A stretch of 64,000 nucleotides of DNA from Xanthostigma xanthostigma (taxonomy: Eukaryota > Arthropoda > Insecta > Raphidioptera > Raphidiidae): contig OY754465.1 of assembly GCA_963575645.1 (NCBI GenBank), positions 61,899,901 through 61,963,900 of the forward strand, written 5' to 3'. Below, one piece after another: positions 10,961 through 21,547 of this stretch. The position numbers were made by a program, and so were the translations under genes. The notes below the pieces were generated by a model. The model was given only the letters and a program-made list of their open reading frames with translations. It ran no database searches and had not been told where the DNA came from. Every line of letters begins with the position of its first letter. The stretch's first letter is position 1.

Positions 10961-11864
10961 AAATAAAATTGTCGACCAATTTTTTCAGACCATATATTGA
11001 CAAAAATTATATATAAATATAAATCAAAGTAACAAAGGATGACGTTTCGTTCCGGATTTGGATCTTCTTCAGAAAAATCTAAAAAATATAAAAATTAATT
11101 AGTATTAAGTTATTTATTATCTAATAGAATGCACGAATGATTGAATGTTAGAATGAATAAAAAAATTAATGAAAAATTAATAACAAACAAATTTTTTAAT
11201 ACGTAGTCGTGGATATCAAAGTACCCATAAAAAAAAGATTGTGATATGAATTATATTGGGCAAACAAAAAGAGCGCTTAAAACACGAATTAGAGAACACC
11301 AAAGCAATCAAAAATTACTCCCTGATAAGCATAATGTCGTTACTAAGCATAAAATTGAATACGACCATAAAATTAATTGGAATAATGTTAAAATTTTAGA
11401 TAATGAAAGTAATTATTTTAAAAGAAGTATTTCGGAAATGTTATATATAAAATCTAATAAAAACTCTCTTAATGCTCAATTTGATACCGAAAAAAGTAAT
11501 ATTTATGATATTATTTTGAAATAATATTTTGTTTTTTCAAATAACTTTTTCTTTATGATATCCATCCATGACTAGTACCTATTAAAAAATTTGTTTGTTA
11601 TTAATTTTTCATTAATTTTTTTGATTCATTCTAACATTCAATCATTCGTGCATTCTATTAGATAATAAATAACTTAATACTAATTAATTTTTATATTTTT
11701 TAGATTTTTCTGAAGAAGATCCAAATCCGGATCGAAACGTCATTCTTTGTTACTTTGATTTATATTTTTATATAATTTTTGTCAATATATGGTCTGAAAA
11801 AATTGATCGGAAATTTTATTTAGGTATTTGAAGAGTTGTATTCAGACGTTAATCAAAGATTTGA
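10961..11864 (+). mobile_element. Penelope-like element remnant, palindromic (904 bp)
   Basis: A short nuclease frame sits between two inverted arms of about 255 bp (10961-11215 and 11564-11820) that differ at only a few positions. The element is flanked by the same 15 bases, ATTAATGATTTAAAT (10946-10960 and 11865-11879), read as a target duplication. Penelope-like elements are known for inverted terminal repeats, GIY-YIG endonuclease and target duplications of variable length. Related hairpins lie at 21548 and 32238. Confidence 0.85.
11246..11524 (+). pseudogene. GIY-YIG endonuclease fragment of a Penelope-like element
   Basis: 92 codons from ATG to TAA. The start reads MNYIGQTKR and goes on LKTRIREH, the YIG strand and the arginine helix of GIY-YIG nucleases. 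Later it has an H-x-I-x-W segment, a glutamate in SEMLYIK as the probable metal ligand, and SLN near the end, as in Penelope-like proteins. The frame extends five codons upstream of the ATG (with D-C-D before M) to a TAA at 11228. The first strand with GIY and the whole reverse transcriptase are missing, because the left inverted arm joins directly here. It is therefore a 5'-truncated piece, probably inactive. In a complete element this domain nicks the target for reverse transcription. Confidence 0.8.
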
Positions 11865-11879
11865 ATTAATGATTTAAAT

Positions 11880-12229
11880 TAAAGAAAGACCTAAATAATA
11901 ATTAATTTAATTGATTTTATATCTTTTTAAGAATGATACTAGTAGATATTTAGCGATGACGTGGGAATATTTCGACGTCAGTCAGCCAATGTGCTTCTAA
12001 TTGTATCTATAACAGTCAAATAATAGCGTGGGATAATTTTATTGACATACCTCGTGTATATATATATATAAACAGAAAGCTGCATGTACAGCCTGGCTGC
12101 AGACACAAATTAAATGACCACGCAATGTTACCACGACACCATTATTATACAGTCAAACAAGACGAAATGGCTAGAGATTACCTTTACAATTTACCTACTC
12201 TACTGTCCTAGACTCCTATAGTACAGTGG
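11880..12229. other. Unassigned stretch
   Basis: No gene seen; a short TA dinucleotide run lies at 12058-12070. Confidence 0.4.
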
Positions 12230-12359
12230 AGTCGCGATAATCGGACATTTTGTTCACTATGTTTGTGTCCAATGGAGAACATGCATAAAACTTATAAATC
12301 AATATTATGTTAAACGGCGAAAGATGGGAAAAATGCAATACTGAAAGGTTTATTTAAAA

Positions 12360-13124
12360 CTAGCGGCCCGGTCGGGTTTCGTCCGAATTTGTAGATTGCC
12401 ACCGCTTTTTTCGTCGACTTGCGTTGCGAAATTGGTCTCAACAAAAAGCGCTTTTATTTTAATGCGATAATATTGTTGCGTGCTCCCTGTTGGGACGATA
12501 ATGTGTTCCATAGAATTTTCCAGTCCACGACAACAACAACAATGGAAAGCAGGTAAAAACCCGACCTTCTTAAAATTGCCTGGAGAAGGCAATGCATGTG
12601 AAGAAAGGTTGAGATGCTTCTAGAACATTCGACAGGCGCGGGACGAAGCTATAAAATGCGAGCCGGGTGGTTTGCAAGGCAGTCAGTCAGTTGGTTAGTT
12701 GCAGCGCGTACGTACAGTGGATTACAGACAACTGTGAAATAAATTGTTCAATCGGTACAGCAAGGCCGAAGTAACTGCTAAGATATAAGATAAATGAGCT
12801 GTGTAAACCATTGAGTGCAATTATATAAATCTGGTTTTACATAAATAGCTTCTGTGTTGTAAATAATCGTGTGTATATAGTTAATAGACAAGTGTACGCT
12901 TTCGTTGTGTGTATAACTGTTTTGTTAAACATTTATTATTGTAAATAAATAATTCTCACCACGGACTAGAACAGTTTTGTTACAATATAATATAGCCTTT
13001 GTCCATCCTGAAGGTCCATTCTAAATATTGGTGAATTTTTTTTTAAATCGGATGAGTAGTTTCATAGATTACCTTTTACATCCCAATTTACAAACTTTAC
13101 CTCTTTATAATATTAGTTAATAGT
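12360..13124 (-). mobile_element. Non-autonomous Helitron, split by a solo LTR
   Basis: The 3' end on the minus strand is CCGGGCCGCTAG followed by T. The 5' side, up to about 13124, reads CTAATATTATAAAGAGG. It matches the Helitron at 48690-48965, which has no insertion and shows the sequence before the LTR entered. The exact 5' base is uncertain. Confidence 0.75.
12474..12984 (+). mobile_element. Solo LTR (511 bp)
   Basis: It starts TGTTGCG and ends TTGTTACA, and ATAT flanks both sides. Comparison with the uninterrupted Helitron at 48.9 kb confirms the borders. Inside are a TATAAAA box near 12650, an AGTCAGTCAGTT initiator-like repeat about 30 bases downstream, and AATAAA signals before the end, as in gypsy or BEL LTRs. 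No internal coding part remains, so it arose by recombination between two LTRs. Confidence 0.8.
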
Positions 13125-13561
13125 TGTGTCGCTTTTCTACGAAAAATCTTAATCATAAATTAAGCGAAACGGAACGTAATTTAAAACACCAATTAGCGCA
13201 AAGTGACGTCACTTTATCGAAATTGCTTACAGCTGCCTCTTTTACTATGTTCGTGTGATTTGTTTCCATAGAAAAATTGACGTTTTATCATTTTACACCA
13301 AGAATAACGACGTCACCGACGATACGCAATATGCCTATTTGGTATATACTTGTGAGCTGCATGAAAAATCGATGCAGTGACGTCATGTTATGTGACTTCG
13401 CGTTTTGGCGCGAATTTTAAATAGTCATATTTTTAAATGAATGCTGCATTTTTTTAATTTTTCGATTTAAATATATTTTTGTGAAATATTTTCTTTACGC
13501 TGAAAAAAAAGACGTGCAAGTTCCCAATTATCGAAGTTGTCCGATTATAGAGCGCTGCGGT

Positions 13562-13904
13562 TACATCTCTTGTAGTTTACGAGAAAGTAAACGTTTTAAG
13601 AATCGGCTTTTGTTTTTAGATGAAAATTTTAATCTTGATTTAAACTTAGCGTGATATGAAAAAATGAATAGTTTTAATTAAGTCATATAAATTGGTTTGT
13701 AAAATAGTTTCGGAATATTTATAACAAAATATGATATTCATTACACGTGGATGATGCTTCGTCTATCAAAAAAATCATGAAGTGGAACCGCATGTAACGT
13801 GTCGATGTCATTGTTTCGGAACTTATTATATAAAAAAATAATTACTACATCCTCTCAGAAATGTTTCATAGGTGCATATATATAACGTTTGTCGACCAGA
13901 AGCG
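13562..13904. other. Unassigned AT-rich stretch
   Basis: Nothing recognised. Confidence 0.4.
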
Positions 13905-14436
13905 ACTCGTCTGAAGGTGGCACTTCTCATGGCTATTTGTGTTCGCTATTGGGTGTTTGTTGTATTTGGCAAAATATATGACGTTCAAGACAAACATGCA
14001 AATAGAGGCAAATACGACCATCCACACATGGCAGTCAAATAGCAAACACACAAACATTTGGCAGCAGAACGCAGGCTCAAAATTCCAGGAATTTTAGCAC
14101 TGTTTCATTGTCCCAATTCATTTTCAATAGTAATTGTTCCAGTTCTCGCTCACAGCACAGACACAAAAATACTGCACGTCCGTACAAGTTCACGACGCGT
14201 GCGCTTTTGAATATGGCCATTGTGTGGACGGTTTATTTGCCGTATTTGCCTATTTGACTCCTTTGATGTGCCTCGAAAAACCGACAAGCGCGCGGTAACG
14301 CGTAGGTATTTGGTATTGGCCTTATTTGTCAAATAGGCAAATAAGGCAAACACTTTGTCAAATAGACTGTCCACACTTGGAAATTGTTTGCCAAATACAC
14401 AAATACAAATAGCCATGTGAAGTGCCGGCATAACAC
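13905..14436. mobile_element. MITE with GGCACTTC...ATGGCTATTTG ends
   Basis: The ends near 13916-13942 and 14408-14436 are inverted copies (GGCACTTCTCATGGCTATTT against GGCACTTCACATGGCTATTT). The interior is dense in CAAATA and GCAAATA words. Open frames inside (13866 and 14150, minus strand) have no motif and follow the repeat. A target duplication was not resolved. Confidence 0.65.
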
Positions 14437-14641
14437 GTGTTTTTATAAATCGCAAATCGTTCGGCAATGGTGTTTTATCAAGCTCAAGAAGTCTTCAAAA
14501 TAACACGTTTCCTGTATAAAAAACGTGAGCTAGTAAATAAATATCGCCTTGCAACTAAATGTCATCCTACACCTAAATTTTGCCCTTATAATATAATTCA
14601 AAGCATACGCAAATAAGCAAGCGTCACGCGCTGTCATCTAA

Positions 14642-15071
14642 AGGCCGCTGCACACGAGGCTGGATTTGCCGCTAGATTTGACTATACCTATTAATTTTTT
14701 AGGCGCTGATGGTGTTCTTAATTGCTCGTTTCACACAAGACGTCTTTTCAAGCTAGTTTTGTGGATAGATCTCGTGCACGCGCAGTGACAGTTCAAATAT
14801 AAACACACAGCAAAACGTGTCTGTTGTCTGACTCTGAGCAGAATGACGCCATGTTGGTTTGTAGGCGTTTGTTCATTTCGCCTACGTGACAAAATATGGA
14901 TTTCTGATTGGTTCTTGCTCAGAGCAAGCAGAGGACCTAGCATGAAAAATGGCCCCTGTTCTAATTATTGTAAAATCTATCTTGTCCGCAGTGACGTCAT
15001 TTCCAGCTCGTACCCAGCCTGCCGGCCAGCAGAAGTCCAAGCAATGTTTCCAGCCTCGTGTGCGGCGGCTT
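14642..15071 (+). mobile_element. Harbinger-like MITE, copy 1 (430 bp)
   Basis: The ends pair as AGGCCGCTGCACACGAGGC and its imperfect inverse, flanked by TAA on each side. Three-base TWA duplications are typical of PIF/Harbinger. It carries TGACGTCA at about 14993. Overlapping 70-80 codon frames (14731 and 14843) are not genes; the first recurs in copy 2. Confidence 0.8.
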
Positions 15072-15865
15072 TAACGAAATACTAGCAACTAAATGTTGTC
15101 CTGTTATCTAGATGTCGCATTTAACTAAAAGTGACGCGCCAATTGCACGGTTTTACTCCCAACCAAAAGCGCCATTAGATGTTTCAAATAAAAATCTAGC
15201 AATTTCTTGTTGCTTTTTAAAAAAATTATATTTAGTACGGTCTTCACATAACGCATTGTTTATTTGAAGCCATACACTAAAAATTATGACAGTCGATGAA
15301 ACAAAATTGCACACTTGTAAAAAGTATTAAAAACATTTTTGGCAGGAAAACGTATTTTTAAATGATTTTATGGATTCAACGTCTACCAACATCGTTTGGC
15401 AACTTGTCTATTAATTAAGGTCTGTACTTTTTATAATTCAAAACAATTAAAGAGTGTCAACGTTGGAGATCTATTTGTCTAGTCTTGTAATTATTAACTG
15501 TAGACATCTTTTTATAATAATAATTACAGTAATTATTTTCAATAACGATTAACAAAAAAACTTGGCTACATGTTTTTCTTCTACATGATAGATTAAGATA
15601 AAAACTCTTTCTTTTGTACTTATGTTTCATCAAATTGTAAATGCATCCGTACTAATTACGGGTTATAAAGTTAAGAAAACAAAACCTGCATTTTATTTTT
15701 AATTGTAGCAGGAGTAAAATAGTAGTTTATGTAACTAAAATGTAAGCGCCGCTGCACACGAGGCTGGATATGTCGCTGCACTAGCGCGCCAGCCAGCGAA
15801 GATGGAAATGATTTTTATAACCCTAGAAACCAACACTCAAATGACTATGTTTATATAAATTACTA
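15072..15865. other. Unassigned stretch with a MITE end fragment
   Basis: No gene seen. At 15749-15775 lies a lone end of the Harbinger-like family (CCGCTGCACACGAGGCTGG). Confidence 0.5.
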
Positions 15866-16184
15866 GCGGTCCAGAGTACAAAAGAACGAATGGGGGAGGG
15901 GGACATGAGTACGCACGTTCATCTTAGTTTACCGAGATGAATGCTGTGTCCGAATTTCATGATGATCGGAGTTACCGTTCAAAAGTTTTTGTCGGACGGA
16001 CAAATTTTGAGTTATATATTTTGCAACATTTTTCATTGATGCTCCGCTCCTATTGGTCGTAGCGTGATAGCCTATAGCCTTCTTCGATAAATGGGCTATC
16101 CAACAAAAAAAAAATTCAATTCGAACCAGTAGTTTTTGAGATTAGCGCGTTCAACCAAACAAACAAACTCTTCAGCTTTATATA
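15866..16184 (-). mobile_element. Tandem Helitron, unit 1
   Basis: On the minus strand the 3' end is GGACCGCTAG and the 5' side reads AATATATAAAGCTGAAGAG. It has the same internal words as the copies at 24003 and 41708. It abuts unit 2 directly, sharing a few bases. Confidence 0.75.
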
Positions 16185-16442
16185 TTAGTGACCCGGGCCG
16201 GTTTCCAAATTTTATTATGATCGGAGTTACCGTTCAAAAGTTTTTGTCGGACGGACAAATTTTGAGTTACATTTTTCAACAATGCTCCGCTCCTATTGGT
16301 CATAGCGTGATATTATATAGCCTATAGCCTTCTGTGATAAATGGGCTATCCAACAAAAAAATTTCAATTCGAACCAGTAGTTCTTGAGATTAGCGCGTTC
16401 AACCAAACAAACAAACTCTTCAGCTTTATATATTAGTATAGA
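16185..16442 (-). mobile_element. Tandem Helitron, unit 2
   Basis: Shorter copy of the same family with 5' end TCTATACTAATATATAAAGC on the minus strand. The 3' terminus has changed to GGGTCAC and lacks CTAG. A 63-codon frame here is not a gene. Confidence 0.75.
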
Positions 16443-16890
16443 TTAGTGACCCAGGCCGGTTTCAAAATTTTATAAATTATGATCGGAGTTACCGTTCAAA
16501 AGTGTTTGTCGGACGGACAAATTTTGAACTATATTTTCAACATTTTTCATTGATGCTCCGCTCCTACTGGCCGTAGCATGATATTATATAGCCTATCTTC
16601 CTCGATAAGTGGGCTATCCAACAAAAAAAAATTCAATTCGAACCAGTAGTTCCTGAGATTAGCGCGTTCAAACAAACAAGCAAACTCTTCAATTTTATAT
16701 ATATTTTATACGCGCGTTTACAGTTTCTATACAATTGTATAGGACTGTTTATATGATAACGCGCGTTGGTGGCGCGTTGAACGCGCGTTATCATATGAAC
16801 AGTCCTATACAATTGTATAGAAACTGTAAACGCGCGTTGGGCCAACGCGCGTTGAACGCCTCTCATATAAACTAGGCCTTAGTATAGATT
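16443..16890 (-). mobile_element. Tandem Helitron, unit 3, interrupted near its 5' end
   Basis: Same family and orientation. Its last bases (AGTATAGATT) reappear at about 16879 after an insert of some 170 bp that holds the palindrome at 16710-16837. Confidence 0.7.
16710..16837. repeat. Palindromic insert with 58-bp arms
   Basis: Arms 16710-16767 and 16780-16837 are almost exact inverses round a 12-bp loop. They are rich in ACGCGCGTT and contain ATACAATTGTAT. The sequence after it ends AAACTAGGCCTTA, the probable MITE end. A 77-codon minus-strand frame crosses it. Confidence 0.8.
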
Positions 16891-17651
16891 TTATTGTCAT
16901 AGGTTCTTAATACGTGTGCAAAATTTCAAATTATTCAGACATCTGGCAGTGGGTGAAAATTTAATTGAAAGATTCCATTAGATAGATAATATACACAGGC
17001 AAAGTTAATAGAGTATTAAAAATAATCATCCCAGCTGATCATACTGACGAAACACCTCTGGACTAATGAATACATATAATATGCTTTATAATAAAAAAAA
17101 AACAATTAAGTTTAGTTCCCAAGACCAAATGGGTACCATGACTGTTCACCATCGACTATTAAAAATGTGGAAGCCACGCAATGCACAGAATATATGGGTA
17201 TAAAAATATTTCATAGAATAAATTATAAGTATCCATATTGTAAACATGAAGATATGGTGCGATAATAGAAACATAATATATTGTCCCATAGTTCTACATA
17301 AGAATAAACTTAGCACGAAAGGAAAAAATCCATTCGTTGTTTCAGCAGTATACTATACAGCATGATTAGGAAATAGATGTGCAAAAAAACAAAATTAAAA
17401 ATTTTGAAAAAACCCACGACGGATGTAAACGTTGTAATTGAAAACGGATTAAATAAAAACCACGACGCAAGTGAAACTTTTATTGGATTGTAGGCGTTGG
17501 ATTGTAGACACTTATCCATCACGATTAATTATTATAAACAACAATATTCACATGAATACACGAATAAAAACATGTAAACACTGTACAGCACTTGCCCGCA
17601 TGACAGACTGACTATGTGTTATACATACTACACGGTCAGCTGATGCTAACC
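16891..17651. other. Unassigned stretch
   Basis: No gene supported; short minus-strand frames have no motif. Confidence 0.4.
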
Positions 17652-17786
17652 ATGGGCGCCGCCATATTGGCCTTGGCTGCTCTACCGAGCGCCTACTCCG
17701 AACGCCTTTCACTTTACGCCTACTCCGCGGCCGCCTGTAATGCGACATGCAACAGACGGTCAGAAAAATTCGGGGCGATAGAATAA
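17652..17786 (+). CDS. Possible short ORF with signal-peptide-like start
   Basis: 44 codons in a locally GC-rich patch, with a good start context (ACCATGG). The first 14 residues read MGAAILALAALPSA, hydrophobic with a small-residue cleavage-like end. The rest has two cysteines and is basic. No family recognised. It could be the first coding exon of a secreted protein, a short peptide gene or chance. A frame on the opposite strand covers the same patch. Confidence 0.2.
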   Translation: MGAAILALAALPSAYSERLSLYAYSAAACNATCNRRSEKFGAIE

Positions 17787-17799
17787 AAGTTTTACTTTA

Positions 17800-17872
17800 A
17801 AATCTATTAAAAAAACTTTATTTCAGATTTTTTTCATTATCTTCGTAAAACGGTTCAACCTCCTTAATATTC
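17800..17872 (-). mobile_element. End fragment of the TA-flanked MITE
   Basis: It matches the left 60-70 bases of the copies at 7765 and 24369 in reverse, ending GGTTCAACCTCCTTAA. Confidence 0.75.
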
Positions 17873-18698
17873 CACATCCGATTTTTATGGTAGGTATATG
17901 GTATACGTAGGTACATTGCAAAATGTTCGTTAAATTTTCATTCTATTGAATCAATTTTTACCGTGCCAAAAGTAGTTTTCCTTCAAAAACGGTTAAGTCG
18001 CGCAGTTCCCGCTTCTGCCACAATGAACGCGATCTGACAGCTACCCCTACATTTCCCCTCCGTAGGTACTCATAGTTTATACGATATAAAACAGTTGCAG
18101 TCTACCAACTAGATTTCCGTTGTAAAACTATGACGTAGACACAAAAACAAAACAATGTTGAAAGTTAAAACGAAACAAAAAAAATCAATAATCGAAATGT
18201 AAACGAGTTCAGGCTGATGCAATCCGGATGGCGGATCGATCGAAATGTCAGTCAATTTCGTATAATATAATGTGTCGATCTGGAAACGTTATACGTAGGT
18301 CATAATATTATGTTAAACAAGAAATACAGTAAATTCTTGCTATGTTGGCAACGGTGCTCATCAATTTATTTAAATATAACACGTGACATAAAACTAGGGA
18401 TGTCACAGATGTGGGTGTTACTGACATCTGCAGATGCGTATTTGGAAATAATATTACTAGCCTCTATTATGTTTACCTACATACAGAATACTTATAGATA
18501 TATAAACAATAACATTGGAATAAGTATACAAAGATTACAACATCACGTCTGGCGCTTACGGCACAAGGTAAACACAGACAAGCACTGGACAACACGTGCA
18601 CAACGTAAGTCGTTTAACTGCACGGCAAACTTATTCGTAGCGCGCAACTGGAATATTAGTAGGATTGGATAGATATTTGAGGCGAAAATTTTTGTAAT
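17873..18698. other. Unassigned stretch
   Basis: A 120-codon plus-strand frame at 18310-18672 has no motif I recognise, an AT-rich codon pattern and no splice context. I do not call it a gene. Confidence 0.4.
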
Positions 18699-18706
18699 GT
18701 CTGAAC

Positions 18707-19186
18707 TAGATATGAGCGCCGATGGGTAAAGGAGCGGCGGCGGCGCGCCGACTTTTTGAGGTCGGCGGCGGCGGCGTAGTCGGCGGCGTGACCTTAGGAG
18801 CATTTTTTAATGATGGGCAGGATACAATAAAACAAAACAAGTAGTTAAACAATCAGAATTATTATTTATTTAACACAAATTATTTTTATAAGGAAATGGT
18901 TTCTAGCCTAGAGCTAAAATATTTTTGGCACTTCGATTGGCAGAAAAAATTCAACGTTGTCATAAAGTTCTAATAACAATTAACAAGAAAATAAATCTTA
19001 GAGAAAACAAAGATGTTTCTTTTAAGTCATAAAAAAATATAAAGTAGTCTCTAAAAATATGTTTCAACATTTTCTGATCGTTTAAACATATGACTTTTCG
19101 CTCGGCGCGCCGTTACATTTTCACGGCGGCGGCGGCGGGAGGGAATCGTCGGCGGCGACGGCACGCCGGCGCGGCGCTCATATCTA
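18707..19186. mobile_element. hAT MITE rich in CGG repeats (480 bp)
   Basis: The terminal repeats TAGATATGAGCGCCG are exact inverses over 15 bases. The 8-bp duplication GTCTGAAC is at 18699-18706 and 19187-19194. TAG-type ends and 8-bp duplications define hAT elements. CGG and GGC triplet runs lie next to both ends, with an AT-rich centre. No transposase. Confidence 0.9.
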
Positions 19187-19194
19187 GTCTGAAC

Positions 19195-20565
19195 ACAAAA
19201 TCGAAAACCTGGCTGAAGGTAAGTTGGGCCTAATCAAGTCAATTTCTAACTTTGTAAATTTTATTTGCAAAAAAAAAACCTTGGGGCATTTTAATACCTT
19301 CAAATTTAGTATTTAATAAAATAAAAAAAAAAAAAAATAAGCCAGATCATTTAGTCGGGACTAAATTTTTATTACAAAACAGTTTAGGGCGCCATTCTTG
19401 TATTAAGTAAGCACCAAAGGGAATGGGGTATTTACTTAGCTTATTTTGGTTACTTACAACGCTTACTTTAGCATACTTTTCCTGACAAGGAGGGGGGGGG
19501 GGCAAAAATTACTAAAATTCCGCTTACGTAAGACTTGAATGGCCTCTCGGTACGTGAGTGCGTGTAAGACGCTCTTCAAATAGTCCCGGATCTAATCAAG
19601 GGCGTAGATATGGGGGGGTTCAAAGAGTAATTACTCTCCCCAGGATTCATCAGAAACGCAGGTACCCAGCCACAACAAACAGAAAAAGACATTTTGTTGC
19701 GAAAATGAAAGGACCTTTTTTTTGCTCTCCAAATGTGCACACGACAACATTTTTCAAGTTAGGTTGCTAAAAACAGGTCATTCGTATTAATAAAACGTAA
19801 AAAAATATTGATTTTTTTGCTTTACCCCTCCCTCAGAAAAAAAATATCTACGCATTTGGATGGGGCAAACCGGGGCTCCCGCCCCGTGTGGCAGTTTCAG
19901 GGGCCGCCAATATCATAATATAATATGGTTGAAAACCACATCCAATCTGTCCTTTTTCCGATTTACTCAACCTGCTTGCTTTCTGACGGCTTTACGTTTC
20001 ATGTGATGGCACCTTTACAAATTTATGCCAATGAAAAAGTTATTAGGTAATAGATTAAAAAAAGAGTGAACATTTATTAAAGAGTTCTTATTGTCCCGAT
20101 CAGGAAAAATACTAACCATTATATTATATTTGTGAGTTTATTTACTTAATTTATCTCAAACGTTGGAGCCATGTTTGTGCCCCGGTTCGAAAAAAATCGT
20201 AGATCCGGGACTGGATTCAAAAGTCACCACACTGTACTCTGGTCTCTGGCCAGGTGGTATTTAAAACTTTTTTAACAAAGCATTTATACTATAAATGTCC
20301 GTAACATATATAAACACTATCGATGAGAATGATTACGCCACATTGCGTAACATCTTTGTATAATACTGTTTATGTTTACAAAACAAAGCCTTCGTCAGCT
20401 GACTGAGACTTGACACGAGACACTGACTCATCGGCGACCATCGCCAATTATGTATAGATACCGTGAATATTACAGTACGGCACCAGTCACATGACCGAAG
20501 TAAATACTTGCATACAGATATTTAGAACGGCTTTTAAAAAAAGAGTACCTACCCGATAGATAAAA
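19195..20565. other. Unassigned stretch with inverted MITE-like words
   Basis: GGCGTAGATATGGGGGGGTT at 19600 and its loose inverse near 19820-19855 (CCCCTCCCTC, ATATCTACGC) suggest a decayed foldback. Similar words are at 51472-51512. No gene seen. Confidence 0.4.
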
Positions 20566-20996
20566 AGTCGCTGCACACGAGGCTGGATTTGCCGCTAGAT
20601 TTCTTGCTAGATTTGACTACTAGTTTTCTAGCGCTGGTTTTCTTAACTGCTTTTATGTGCTCGCTTTACACGAGACGTCTTTTCAGGCTTGCTTTGTAGG
20701 CAGGTTCGGTGCGCGCGCAGTGACAGTTCAAATAGAAAGACAGAGCAAAACGTGTCTGTTGTTTGACTCTGAGCAGAATGACGTCATGTTGGTTTCTGGG
20801 CGTTTGTTCATGTCGCCCACGTGACAAGATACTGTTTCCTGATTGGTTCTTGCTCAGAGCAAGCAGAGGACCTAACAAGAAAAATGGCCCCTGTTCTTAT
20901 TTTAAAATCTATCTTGTAAGCTAGCAGTGACGTCATTTCCAGCCTACCCGTCAGCAGAAATCTAAGCAGTACTTCCAGCCTCGTGTGCAGCGGCTT
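20566..20996 (+). mobile_element. Harbinger-like MITE, copy 2
   Basis: Same family and orientation as copy 1 over its full length, with ends AGTCGCTGCACACGAGGC and GCCTCGTGTGCAGCGGCT. TGACGTCA lies near 20929. The short minus-strand frame at 20666 repeats one seen in copy 1. Confidence 0.8.
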
Positions 20997-21533
20997 TATT
21001 AACACCTACAGTAAAATTCAATACAGTATTGCAGGGTTGTTAAAAATTTTTATTTGACGTTGACCTCAGAGCAGTCTAATGTAAGTAAGTGAGAAACTCT
21101 CCGTCATGTAGAACATTAGATTGTGCTCATACAAAACCAGTTAATGCTCTAAACAGAAAAAGATCGACTTTCAAGCTTTTTGATCTATATGTGTAGAAAA
21201 ATGTTGTTTTGAAGTGAAAGTTGTACAAAAAAACTACAGTTTAAAAAAATTGTTTTCATCGATCAATTGATTATTTTTCGAGTAGGGTCAATTTAAAATT
21301 CCACAACAATGGGGAAATATGTGTGGTCACAATCTAAGGTCATTGTCACATCAGAATTTCTGACAATGTTTCCTGCAGCCCGGCATAGAGTGCAATCCGC
21401 AGATGTGCTGGTAGAGTACTTCCACAAGCGCCTCTAGCGGTTAGGCTACAACAACTAGTGAAAATCCTTATTCTGATCTTCATTGTTCTACATAAAATAT
21501 ATGCTTCTCGATTTTGAGAAATAAATTCTAAAT
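20997..21533. other. Unassigned stretch
   Basis: No gene seen. Confidence 0.4.
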
Positions 21534-21547
21534 AATTCTTGTAAAAA

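Larger units (their letters stand above)
12234..13561. mobile_element. pogo/Tigger-like MITE, split by a Helitron
   Basis: The left end CAGTGGAGTCGCGATAATCG follows a TA. The right end, read on the other strand, keeps ATAATCGGACA and is followed by TA at 13562. Such ends are typical of pogo-like Tc1/mariner elements. The middle, 12360-13124, is a later Helitron insertion. The right part holds two full CRE octamers TGACGTCA (near 13204 and 13379). No transposase frame. Confidence 0.55.

Noticed and set aside
11710..11750. Complete hammerhead ribozyme
   Set aside because: One core base differs and stem III is absent; kept only as a hammerhead-like motif.
14731..14943. A 70-codon frame starting MLGPLLALSKNQS that recurs at 20666
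   Set aside because: Both lie at the same place in copies of the Harbinger-like MITE; the apparent conservation comes from the repeat.
18310..18672. A 120-codon frame
   Set aside because: No motif, no splice signals, AT-driven composition, and it ends next to a hAT insertion.
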